A stretch of 13,677 bases of DNA. It comes from Enterobacterales bacterium. Lineage in GTDB: Bacteria > Pseudomonadota > Gammaproteobacteria > Enterobacterales > Succinivibrionaceae. The translations under genes and the position numbers were made by a program. Positions within the stretch are counted from its first letter, which is position 1. Every line of letters begins with the position of its first letter. This document shows positions 1 to 5,829 of the stretch, piece by piece. The notes beneath the pieces were generated by a model. The model saw only the letters and a list, made by a program, of their open reading frames with translations. It made no database searches and was not told the origin of the DNA. The DNA lies in the NCBI GenBank assembly GCA_900768635.1, contig CAAGDP010000044.1:1-13677 (forward strand). The letters are read 5' to 3'.

Positions 1-2
1 AT

Positions 3-95
3 TATGCACTAACAGCTAAACAGAAAAAAATTTTGGAAAGATTGGCTATAACTGAATCTGATATAGATGTTGCAATAAATAATTTTTCTGCTTAG
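3..95 (+). CDS. C-terminal end of an unidentified protein (partial)
   Basis: An open frame enters from the left edge and stops at TAG 93-95, giving 30 residues that end in ...INNFSA. The visible piece is charged and helical-looking (Lys/Glu-rich, then a short acidic-hydrophobic tail). It carries no motif that identifies a family. It converges on cas2, whose stop lies about 95 bp further on. Codon use is AT-rich like the rest of the window. It may be the last gene of the locus to the left, possibly more of the CRISPR system, but that cannot be judged from this fragment. No clear intrinsic terminator is seen between the two converging genes. Confidence 0.5.
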   Translation, partial: YALTAKQKKILERLAITESDIDVAINNFSA

Positions 96-190
96 TTATA
101 ATTTTGGAAAAAGTTTACGGTTGATAATGGGAATCTGCTTACTTGATATATATTTACAGTTTCAAACGTCATCTATGTGATGATTTTATA

Positions 191-484
191 TCAGATAATA
201 TTCTCTGCAGTGTTATCAACCCACTCTCTTCCCAACCATTCCACATCTGGTGTTGACATATCATCAACAACCGGTCCTGATTTTATTATCAGTACAGATG
301 CTTCCTCCTCGGGTTGGATTAGCTTATTAAGGTTATTTTTAAGCTTAATAAGTTCCTTAGGAGTCAGGCGACAGCAAAATACTGAATATTGAACTCTGGT
401 ACCGTGGTTAAGAAGAAATTTAGCTACCTTAGTTCTTATTTTGGTGCTGGAAATATCGTAAGCTATTATGTAGTAAAATCTCAT
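191..484 (-). CDS. cas2: CRISPR-associated endoribonuclease-fold protein Cas2
   Basis: A 97-residue protein of typical Cas2 length. The N-terminal strand reads FYYIIAYDIS, with the conserved Asp at residue 10 that marks Cas2. It is followed by the helix K(I)RTKVAKFLLNHG and the strand RVQYSVFCCRL, the usual ferredoxin-like beta-alpha-beta order. Known role of the family: the Cas2 dimer bridges two Cas1 dimers in the complex that inserts new spacers. Its ATG (484-482) overlaps the TAA of the upstream Cas4-Cas1 gene in a TAATG, so translation is probably coupled and the two proteins made together. The C-terminus (WLGREWVDNTAENII) is somewhat unusual but not diagnostic of a subtype. No CRISPR repeats are seen downstream within the window. 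Confidence 0.93.
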   Translation of the reverse strand: MRFYYIIAYDISSTKIRTKVAKFLLNHGTRVQYSVFCCRLTPKELIKLKNNLNKLIQPEEEASVLIIKSGPVVDDMSTPDVEWLGREWVDNTAENII

Positions 485-2202
485 TAGCGTCTCTCTAATC
501 CCTGATATTCTGCAATTTCCCCCTGTAACACTTTACACAGGATCTGGACTTGGATCCAGATAGCTTTCCTCCAGGAAACCTTATATGTGAACATAGGATG
601 CGTAATAAGTGAATTCATTTTTCGATCATATTGCAAGAGGAATTTCTTTTTACCTTCTTTGGTAAATGTACATTCGTTGATATTCTTTTCATTATGAAAG
701 AATGTAAAATCACTGAGTTTTAATAGTTTATGTGACACTATTTGCACAACTATGGAATCAACAATAGTCGGTCTGAACTCTTCCATCAGATCAAGGATCA
801 GCGATGGTTTACCACTACGCTGGGTGTGTAGAAAACCCACCCACTGGTTAAGACCTTGTGCGGAGGTAGCAGCAAGTACATCTTGAAGTAGAAGCGTATA
901 TCCAAATGACAGCATGGAATTGACCGGATCTTGAGGCGGTTTTCTGGTTCGTCCCATCATATTTAGATCATTCCCGTAATTGGCAATGATTGCTTCCAGT
1001 GCTTCAAAGTAAATAGCTGCTGCTTCTCCTTCAAATCCCATTATTTGTCCGGTATTTGAACTTGCCAGGCATTTTTGGGAAAGCTCTTTCATTGCGCTGA
1101 GAATTCTTGTTTTCCAATAGCTGTCAGTTCCTTTAAGCAGATTTCGGATAAGTGTTCTCTGGTTGTTAATTTTGGCAGTTATCATTTTTCTGGCTATGGC
1201 CGCCGAAGCACGAGGATCTTTAGCCCAGATAATCTGCTGCTGTAATGCTTTGCTGTTCTTTACTCCTATTTGCGGGCCTGTAAGCATTCCATAGTACCAT
1301 CCGAATTCTGAGGTAAATATCACCGGAATACCTCGCTTGATCAGATGTATCATGCAGGGTGAGGTAATTTGAATGTTCCCCATAAGCACAAGTTGGCTGA
1401 TTTCACCAATGGGTTTTGATGTTTCCGTATCATCCTTATAGGTAATTATGATACGTTCACCTGAAAGTCGGATGTGGCTTCCTTGAGTGGTAACAAATAC
1501 TGCCTGACTGTCATTTGTAGGAGCAAACAGCATTCTCTTTTGTTTGGCTGTGAGGTTTTCATATTCTCCTAGAATAGAATATTCATCCGGTAGACACCGT
1601 TCCGCCATTTTGCAGTTGTCACAACAGGATGATGCAATTTTAGGTGTATCCGGCTTGCTTTTGTGCAGGGTTTTATATGCTCCATTTGCCAAGGAAAGTG
1701 CTTCATTGACTGAGAATTTTGATATATCAGTTACTTCGCTGACAATTCCAATTTGATTGATAATAATTCCCTGATGGCAACTGATGCCGTTCATCATCAG
1801 AATATAGCTGTTAAGAGCAAGATACACCAAATTTTCTTCACGACTTAAATGATGGAGATTACTTGTTATAGCAAGGGTTCCATTGGGCATGGAATAGAGA
1901 GCCGGTCGGGATTCCAGAATATGATCCGGCGTAGCCATAAGTTCTGCACTGATAAAAAGAGCTACTCCCAGATGGTTTGGCAGATCTAATTCAGGCTGAA
2001 ACTCTGTTTCTTCAGAAAGATCTGGGAGCTTTTTACCGTTCTCGGTTTCATCATCGTCTCGATATTCAAAGTAGCGGATCCAGCATTCTCTTGGACATCT
2101 GCGATAGGCTATTACTAATTCAGGAGTCAGGGTATATTGAAGTAGGGAGGATTTTTCAGAAAGATGGTTTATATCTTCCTTATTATCAGAAATGTTGGAC
2201 AT
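484..2202 (-). CDS. cas4-cas1: CRISPR adaptation protein, Cas4-Cas1 fusion
   Basis: A 572-residue fusion. Residues 1 to about 205 are Cas4-like. They hold a CPREC motif (Cys36, Cys40) near the start and a CCDNCKMAERC cluster (Cys193, 194, 197, 203), the pattern that holds an Fe-S cluster. Residues from about 225 to the end are Cas1, with the expected metal ligands all present: Glu391 in GFEGEAA, His459 in VGFLH and Asp471 in LDLMEEFRP. Cas1 is the spacer integrase, and Cas4 normally trims prespacers and checks the PAM. In the Cas4 part the LxGxxD-like Asp93 remains, but the expected ExK reads TSN (113-115), so the nuclease may be inactive. The start was set at ATG 2202-2200 because a perfect AGGAGG precedes it; the open frame extends to a TTG at 2292 without a ribosome site. 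Cas4-Cas1 fusions are known from type I-G (formerly I-U) and type V-B systems, but the subtype cannot be fixed here. Confidence 0.9.
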   Translation of the reverse strand: MSNISDNKEDINHLSEKSSLLQYTLTPELVIAYRRCPRECWIRYFEYRDDDETENGKKLPDLSEETEFQPELDLPNHLGVALFISAELMATPDHILESRPALYSMPNGTLAITSNLHHLSREENLVYLALNSYILMMNGISCHQGIIINQIGIVSEVTDISKFSVNEALSLANGAYKTLHKSKPDTPKIASSCCDNCKMAERCLPDEYSILGEYENLTAKQKRMLFAPTNDSQAVFVTTQGSHIRLSGERIIITYKDDTETSKPIGEISQLVLMGNIQITSPCMIHLIKRGIPVIFTSEFGWYYGMLTGPQIGVKNSKALQQQIIWAKDPRASAAIARKMITAKINNQRTLIRNLLKGTDSYWKTRILSAMKELSQKCLASSNTGQIMGFEGEAAAIYFEALEAIIANYGNDLNMMGRTRKPPQDPVNSMLSFGYTLLLQDVLAATSAQGLNQWVGFLHTQRSGKPSLILDLMEEFRPTIVDSIVVQIVSHKLLKLSDFTFFHNEKNINECTFTKEGKKKFLLQYDRKMNSLITHPMFTYKVSWRKAIWIQVQILCKVLQGEIAEYQGLERR

Positions 2203-2206
2203 AAAT

Positions 2207-2212
2207 CCTCCT
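2207..2212 (-). promoter_or_regulatory. Strong Shine-Dalgarno that fixes the Cas4-Cas1 start
   Basis: Read on the minus strand this is AGGAGG, four bases before ATG 2202-2200. It favours that ATG over the upstream in-frame TTG at 2292, which has no ribosome site. The 30 residues that the longer frame would add have no Cas4 features. Confidence 0.8.
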
Positions 2213-2349
2213 GACTGGGAATATTTGTGATTTACCAGAGCAAACACAGCTTCAGACCAGAAGATGATTTTGTCTGGGAAAGTGTCAAACAAACATAAAC
2301 ACAGATAGATGAATTCCGGATCTTGCTACAGGAATAATTGCGTCCTATG

Positions 2350-2377
2350 CCTATATTAAAGAGCGAAACAGGAGCAA
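2350..2377 (-). promoter_or_regulatory. Possible sigma-70-type promoter for cas4-cas1-cas2
   Basis: On the minus strand, TTGCTC (2377-2372) is followed after 16 bp by TATAGG (2355-2350). Transcription would start near 2343 and leave about 140 nt of leader before the Cas4-Cas1 ATG. The match to consensus is modest and the surroundings are AT-rich, so chance is possible. No sigma-54 element is seen in this orientation. Confidence 0.25.
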
Positions 2378-2491
2378 TGTGTGGTTGCAAATATCATTTT
2401 CTGATTTTCATCTTTTCACTATATTTATGTTAACCTGTTTCCAATGATTTATGTGTGAAATACCCTGAAATCTCAGATTTTATCCTTAATC

Positions 2492-2506
2492 ATAATCAAT
2501 GATTAT
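2492..2506. repeat. 15-bp palindrome ATAATCA-A-TGATTAT
   Basis: The arms are perfect 7-bp complements around a single central A. It lies about 290 bp upstream of the Cas4-Cas1 start. It could be an operator, but in AT-rich DNA such palindromes also arise by chance. No protein can be assigned. Confidence 0.35.
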
Positions 2507-2594
2507 TGAGAAGACATAAACAAAATTGTAAGTGCAAATTCTGCATTTCTGTGTTTATCACTGATCTTTGTTGTGAACGCTAAATCTAATATTT

Positions 2595-2607
2595 AATGAT
2601 TATCATT
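2595..2607. promoter_or_regulatory. Fur-box-like palindrome
   Basis: AATGATTATCATT is a perfect 6-1-6 palindrome and differs at one central base from the core of the classical Fur box (AATGATAATCATT). Fur represses or modulates genes in response to iron. The flanks (TTT on the left, CGTC on the right) do not extend the box well, and no start codon lies close by, so this is weak support for iron control. Confidence 0.2.
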
Positions 2608-2731
2608 CGTCATTTCATAATCTTTAGATCTTAAACAATTGAAAAGATTTTGCTCATTCCTTGCGTATCAAGTAAGTTCACATACAGTTAAATATTTCCC
2701 AGGCATTTGATTTATATTCCCGTCAATTTGA

Positions 2732-2831
2732 TGTAAGACGACAGATTTCTTACAGAATTGATATATGGCCAGTCTCCGGATTTTGCCTTAATTTTCGGTG
2801 CTGTTGGCAAAGTCTGGCCGGACAGGATTTT
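2732..2831. other. Compound stem-loop, candidate structured RNA
   Basis: There are two adjacent structures. The first pairs TGTAAGA (2732-2738) with TCTTACA (2748-2754) over a 9-nt loop. The second pairs GGCCAG (2767-2772) with CTGGCC (2814-2819) and, inside that, TTTGCC (2782-2787) with GGCAAA (2806-2811), leaving an 18-nt apical loop and an asymmetric internal loop. On the plus strand a short T run (2828-2831) follows. Two nested perfect 6-bp arms in otherwise AT-rich DNA are unlikely to be chance. No promoter was recognised just upstream, and the strand is unknown. It does not fold as a tRNA. Confidence 0.4.
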
Positions 2832-3098
2832 GTGATAGGAATTTCCTTAATATCTGCTGACAGACAGCTGAATTATAGATTGATAATTATTAAATTGAAT
2901 ATGTTGATTCGCATTACTGATTTGTTCAGGTTTCTGAACTAATTATGCAGATTTAACTATGAGATATTTTCACAGTAATTTTTATAAAAATATAAATTTT
3001 CTAATAATTTTTTAAATTTTTTGAGTGAAATTTTAAAGAATAGTTTTTGAAATGTTTCTAACATATTGAAAATTAAGATGTTTTTAAAATTATAAAAA

Positions 3099-3115
3099 TT
3101 GGCATGCATCTTGTA
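3099..3115 (+). promoter_or_regulatory. Sigma-54 (-24/-12) promoter
   Basis: TTGGCATGCATCTTGTA matches the sigma-54 consensus YTGGCACGRNNNTTGCW with exact spacing. GG is at 3101-3102 and the -12 dinucleotide (GT where GC is usual) is at 3113-3114. The start site is expected near 3126. There is no start codon with a ribosome site soon afterwards; the transcript would instead run into the stem and T run ending at 3224. Sigma-54 promoters need an enhancer-binding activator, and the RtcR-like gene starts 374 bp downstream, so it is the natural candidate. The A/T runs just upstream could help DNA bending. Confidence 0.75.
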
Positions 3116-3125
3116 TATCTACTGC

Positions 3126-3224
3126 AGTCGGCAAGTTATTGCGTTATCGCTGAATTTGTCTTTTGTATAGCGGGCAGGTGATTTCAGGCTTTGAGTAGTG
3201 AGCCTCGACACTGTCCCGCTTTTT
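3126..3224 (+). ncRNA. Candidate sigma-54-dependent small structured RNA
   Basis: The RNA is bounded by the predicted sigma-54 start (near 3126) and by a stem followed by five T (3220-3224), giving roughly 99 nt. The 3' half folds as a long imperfect hairpin. GCGGG 3170-3174 pairs with CCCGC 3215-3219, CAG 3175-3177 with CTG 3211-3213, TG 3179-3180 with CA 3209-3210, TC 3184-3185 with GA 3207-3208, and AGGCT 3186-3190 with AGCCT 3201-3205, leaving a 10-nt loop. The 5' half has an 8-nt tandem repeat, GTTATTGC/GTTATCGC (3135-3150), and can form GCAA-GTTA-TTGC (3131-3142). No open frame with a ribosome site lies inside. Some known RtcR regulons include small RNAs (Y-RNA-like) next to the regulator, and this RNA could be an analogue. 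I do not recognise the family. Confidence 0.55.
3170..3224 (+). terminator. Intrinsic terminator ending the candidate small RNA
   Basis: A GC-rich basal stem (GCGGG with CCCGC, extended inward to about 17 pairs with small bulges) is followed directly by TTTTT at 3220-3224. It separates the sigma-54 transcript from rtcR, so rtcR must have its own promoter. Confidence 0.65.
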
Positions 3225-3289
3225 ATGTGATTAGAAATCGGTTAATTAAGATTGCAGATTTTCAGGCTAGATTTTACTGATGATTGATA

Positions 3290-3455
3290 TTATTCAATGA
3301 CTTTTCCTGTTGCAGTAATTTCAGCATCAGGCTTTTGTTGGGCTTCACAGATCTCATAGAGTAAAGTGCATAGTTTGTCACTATGATGAAATATGAATTT
3401 AATATAATAATACAATAAATTATATTTTTATAAATTCAATGAATAGTCTGTTCAT
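3290..3455 (-). pseudogene. Possible decayed small gene antisense to the rtcR leader
   Basis: On the minus strand a perfect AAGGAGG (3472-3466) lies 10 bp before ATG 3455-3453, which opens MNRLFIEFIKI and then stops. In a neighbouring frame an open stretch continues to TAA 3292-3290 and ends in the normal-looking sequence LYEICEAQQKPDAEITATG followed by KVIE. A single frameshift in the A-rich stretch near 3425 would join them into about 55 residues. No family is recognised, and the ribosome site could be coincidental. The call is tentative. Confidence 0.2.
3375..3403 (+). promoter_or_regulatory. Likely sigma-70-type promoter of rtcR
   Basis: TTGTCA (3375-3380) and TTTAAT (3398-3403) are separated by 17 bp. 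A perfect TATAAT also occurs at 3403-3408, but without a well-placed -35. Either gives a leader of roughly 70-80 nt before the rtcR ATG. Constitutive low expression of a sigma-54 activator from a sigma-70 promoter is usual. Confidence 0.4.
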
Positions 3456-3458
3456 TGA
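3436..3458. repeat. Inverted repeat in the rtcR leader
   Basis: TCAATGAA (3436-3443) and TTCATTGA (3451-3458) are perfect 8-bp arms around 7 bp. A further partial copy (TCAATGA) is at 3294-3300. The repeat lies between the predicted promoter and the rtcR ribosome site (AGGG 3477-3480). It could be an autoregulatory operator or a hairpin in the leader that limits translation. Confidence 0.45.
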
Positions 3459-3488
3459 TTTTCATCCTCCTTATTCAGGGCTGATACT

Positions 3489-5090
3489 ATGACAAAACAT
3501 AACCAATCTCTTCCTGTGATTGTTACTTACCTTGGTGCTACTGATATTGATCTCATGAATGCATGGAGAATCAGTTGCAATCTGAAACCTACTCACGAAT
3601 TTTTTCGGAATAACATTCCTTATGCAGGAAAGGAAGCAACCGGACGGAATGGGCCGATAAGAACTCTAACTGATAAATTTCAGGCAGAAAAGATTTTGCT
3701 GGTGGTCAGTAAAAACTCTCCATATATGAGTTCGGCACAGCAGATTTGTGAGTGGATTTCCCGGGGAAATAAGGCAACTATTGAAATTATAGAATCCCTG
3801 GAAATAAAGGATCCTTCTAATTACGACCAGGTTTATACATCGCTTAATGAGGCATTTGCAGAGCATTTAAATGGAATTTTACCTTCAAGAATATATTTCA
3901 ATTTGACCTCTGGATCACCGGCTATCCAGGCAATTTTGCTTTATATGTCTCAGGTAAGATTTCCTAAATCCAAAGCTTTTCGATCTACAGAGCCTCAGTA
4001 TTCTGACGATTTTGTAGGAGTTCCTGTGGAGGTTAATCTACCATTTAAAATGGCAGCAGATTTATATGATGAACATTCATCAATAGTTCCTTATCACGAG
4101 GATGCAGATCAGGCTATTGAAATTTATGGTTCCTGTAAGACTGTTAATATGCTTCTTCTGGGAGAAAGTGGTGTCGGAAAATCGGAAATGGCATTTCGTA
4201 TTCATTGCAAGACCTGTTCGGATAAAAGCAAGTTTGTTGTGGTGAATTGTGCTGAATTATCTTTAGGTACAGATCCAAATGTATTTCGTGCAGAACTGTT
4301 TGGAAGTACCAAGGGAGCTTATACCGGTGCTGTGGAGAAGGAAGGATATTTTAATAAAGCCCGAAATGGTACTTTGTTTTTTGATGAAATAGCGGAAATA
4401 CCTCTGTCCAGTCAGGCATTATTGCTCCGGGCACTTCAGGAGAAAAAATACAGCAGAGTAGGTGAGGTAAAGATCAGTGAATTAACTGATGTACGGATTA
4501 TAGCCGCTACAAACCATGATTTGGCTGAAGATGTACGGCAGGGACGTTTCAGGCAGGATTTATATTATCGTATTGCCATGTGTCCGGTATATTTGAGTCC
4601 GTTGCGCTCTATAGCAGAACATTATGAAACAAGGTTTCAGGAACTGGTTGCAGAAAATTTCGAAAAAATTAAAGCGAATTTAGTTCACGATGACGAAAAA
4701 TACCGTCAAATGGAATGGAACATTGACGATGATGCTATGGAAGTTTTACGTACATATCATTGGCCAGGGAATATCCGACAGCTTTATCAGGTATTGTTGC
4801 TAGTTGCAGTATATGCCGCATGTAGAACTGAAGGAAAAATTACAGCATCAATTATCAAGATGCATCTGCCAAAGGTTATGACTTCGGTTGATGAAAATAA
4901 AGAGGATGATTTAAACAGCGAATCAGAATGGTATCCGGATCGACTTGATTACTGGCTAGAAAAGAAAAAGATTATTTTCATAAAAAGAGCATTAAAACAA
5001 AACGGTGGAAAAATAGCAGAAGCAGCAAGGGCTTTGGGAACTACTTACCAGAAAGTGGATTATGCCCTGAAACAAAACAGAGAAAAATAA
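3489..5090 (+). CDS. rtcR: RtcR-like sigma-54-dependent activator with CARF sensor
   Basis: 533 residues in three parts. Residues 1 to about 185 form a CARF domain with the signature NLTSGSPAIQ (138-147), of the kind that binds a nucleotide or RNA-end ligand. Residues about 205-435 are the sigma-54 AAA+ domain: Walker A GESGVGKS (225-232), the sigma-54-contacting loop as GAYTGA (276-281), Walker B LFFDEI (296-301), arginine fingers in RQDLYYR (355-361) and WPGNIRQL (425-432). A Fis-type helix-turn-helix lies at about 498-530. Known RtcR represses itself through CARF until a ligand frees the ATPase, then opens sigma-54 promoters, usually for rtcBA; no rtcA or rtcB is seen here. The likely targets are the sigma-54 sites at 3099 and perhaps 5489. 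The ATG has AGGG at 3477-3480. The loop after RQDLYYR is more divergent than in typical family members. Confidence 0.9.
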   Translation: MTKHNQSLPVIVTYLGATDIDLMNAWRISCNLKPTHEFFRNNIPYAGKEATGRNGPIRTLTDKFQAEKILLVVSKNSPYMSSAQQICEWISRGNKATIEIIESLEIKDPSNYDQVYTSLNEAFAEHLNGILPSRIYFNLTSGSPAIQAILLYMSQVRFPKSKAFRSTEPQYSDDFVGVPVEVNLPFKMAADLYDEHSSIVPYHEDADQAIEIYGSCKTVNMLLLGESGVGKSEMAFRIHCKTCSDKSKFVVVNCAELSLGTDPNVFRAELFGSTKGAYTGAVEKEGYFNKARNGTLFFDEIAEIPLSSQALLLRALQEKKYSRVGEVKISELTDVRIIAATNHDLAEDVRQGRFRQDLYYRIAMCPVYLSPLRSIAEHYETRFQELVAENFEKIKANLVHDDEKYRQMEWNIDDDAMEVLRTYHWPGNIRQLYQVLLLVAVYAACRTEGKITASIIKMHLPKVMTSVDENKEDDLNSESEWYPDRLDYWLEKKKIIFIKRALKQNGGKIAEAARALGTTYQKVDYALKQNREK

Positions 5091-5103
5091 GAAACTTTAC
5101 CGA

Positions 5104-5162
5104 ACATATGAGTAGGAAAAACAGTATCTCCAATGGTCAATTCCTGACTCATAATGTGTTTT
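5104..5162 (+). terminator. Long stem-loop just after rtcR
   Basis: ACATATGAGTAGGAA (5104-5118) pairs with TTCCT-G-ACTCATA-A-TGT (5141-5157). This gives fifteen pairs with two single-base bulges and a 22-nt loop, starting 13 bp after the rtcR stop. Only a short T run (5159-5162) follows, so it may be a weak terminator, a 3' end stabiliser or a structured RNA in its own right. Confidence 0.45.
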
Positions 5163-5177
5163 GCCCGCGGTGATTAT

Positions 5178-5207
5178 ATACCATAAGCAGGGTATCAAAT
5201 GTATGGT
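5178..5207 (+). repeat. Two mutually exclusive small hairpins
   Basis: ATACC (5178-5182) can pair with GGTAT (5191-5195), or ACCATA (5180-5185) can pair with TATGGT (5202-5207). The two use overlapping bases and so cannot form together. This switching layout is suggestive, but the arms are short. Confidence 0.25.
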
Positions 5208-5257
5208 CTATTTGTTCAAATTATTCTCTGAAAAGTTTCCTTTCTGTTTCTGTTAAC

Positions 5258-5283
5258 GGCATGTAACATTACTGTTACATGCC
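5258..5283. repeat. Perfect 11-bp inverted repeat between rtcR and the operon
   Basis: GGCATGTAACA (5258-5268) and TGTTACATGCC (5273-5283) are perfect complements around TTAC. Only AATTTC follows, so as a terminator it would be poor. It lies about 245 bp upstream of the predicted sigma-54 start near 5516, a distance at which an enhancer-binding activator can work by DNA looping. It is therefore a candidate RtcR binding site as well as a possible hairpin. No second copy was found upstream of the 3099 promoter. Confidence 0.6.
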
Positions 5284-5488
5284 AATTTCTCCAAAACTTT
5301 TGTCATCTTTCTTAAAGAAATAATCCTCTTTTAGAAATCAATATTCAAATCTCCTTCGAATTTTGATTTTATGAAAAATTTTTTGCAGCCAGGTGATGAA
5401 CTTTTTTTGAACTTATTATTCATTACTGCAATTAGCTTTAAATCACGACTTTTTAAACAGGAAAATTGCTAAATAGTATTGATCTTGT

Positions 5489-5505
5489 TTGGCAAAATAA
5501 TTCCT
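5489..5505 (+). promoter_or_regulatory. Weaker sigma-54-like promoter of the chaperone operon
   Basis: TTGGCAAAATAATTCCT has the -24 element TTGGCA and correctly spaced TTCC where TTGC is expected, so one of the two key -12 bases differs. The start would fall near 5516, about 48 nt before the first gene's ATG. It is bracketed by AACAGGAA (5456-5463) and its perfect complement TTCCTGTT (5501-5508), which overlaps the -12 element. It is the only sigma-54-like match seen in the gap after rtcR. Confidence 0.4.
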
Positions 5506-5563
5506 GTTAATAACAATGAATTTTACTATTGAAGGTATGTAAAAATAGTTTGGAGAAATAATT

Positions 5564-5749
5564 ATGACCGCAATAAATGGTTTTGCTTTTTTAGTCTGGG
5601 TTATGTGGATTGGCTATGGTTGGATGGGCGGAAAATTTAAAAAACTTATGCCAAATCATGCCATCCTGGCCAGAATATTAGGAATGTTTGCTGGATTTGT
5701 TTCCGGTAGCATATTTTCTGTAATCTTTCATGCAATATACAGAATGTAA
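5564..5749 (+). CDS. Small two-helix membrane protein, unknown function
   Basis: 61 residues with two predicted membrane helices. The first, about residues 5-22, is rich in Trp (VWVMWIGYGWMGG). The second, about 36-57, is rich in Gly, Phe and Ile (GMFAGFVSGSIFSVIFHAI). A short basic loop (KFKKL) separates them and probably stays in the cytoplasm. The ATG has GGAG at 5552-5555 with 8-bp spacing, good support for real translation. It is first in the operon, 80 bp ahead of the pseudokinase-AAA gene. I do not recognise a family. Position and topology suggest a membrane partner or anchor for the ATPase or the GrpE-like membrane protein, but that is inference. Confidence 0.7.
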   Translation: MTAINGFAFLVWVMWIGYGWMGGKFKKLMPNHAILARILGMFAGFVSGSIFSVIFHAIYRM

Positions 5750-5829
5750 AAAATTTGATGACAGAAAGTTGTGTATATATGTAGTTACAGTTTATTCAGT
5801 AACAGCAATGCAGGTTAGTTAGCGCAATA

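Larger units (their letters stand above)
2203..3488. other. 1.3-kb gap between cas genes and rtcR
   Basis: No convincing protein gene is present. Items seen in order: a candidate cas promoter (2350-2377), two small AT-rich palindromes (2492-2506 and 2595-2607), two neighbouring stem-loops (2732-2754 and 2767-2819), a very AT-rich stretch full of A and T runs (about 2940-3098), a sigma-54 promoter (3099-3115), a predicted small RNA (3126-3224), a possible decayed minus-strand reading frame (3290-3455), and the rtcR promoter and leader hairpin (3375-3458). The density of structured elements is high for plain intergenic DNA. No CRISPR repeat is present. Confidence 0.7.

Noticed and set aside
96..190. 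CRISPR repeat or leader next to cas2
   Set aside because: Looked for repeated 25-40 nt units here and in 2203-3488 and found none. GTTTCAAACG near 160 occurs once only.
3170..3219. tRNA or tRNA fragment
   Set aside because: The 50-nt stem has no anticodon arm, T arm or CCA-type end, and its single long hairpin plus T run fits a terminator or small RNA.
5371..5472. 33-codon plus-strand frame beginning MKNFLQPGDELF
   Set aside because: It has no ribosome site, lies in AT-rich DNA just before the sigma-54-like site and matches no family I know.
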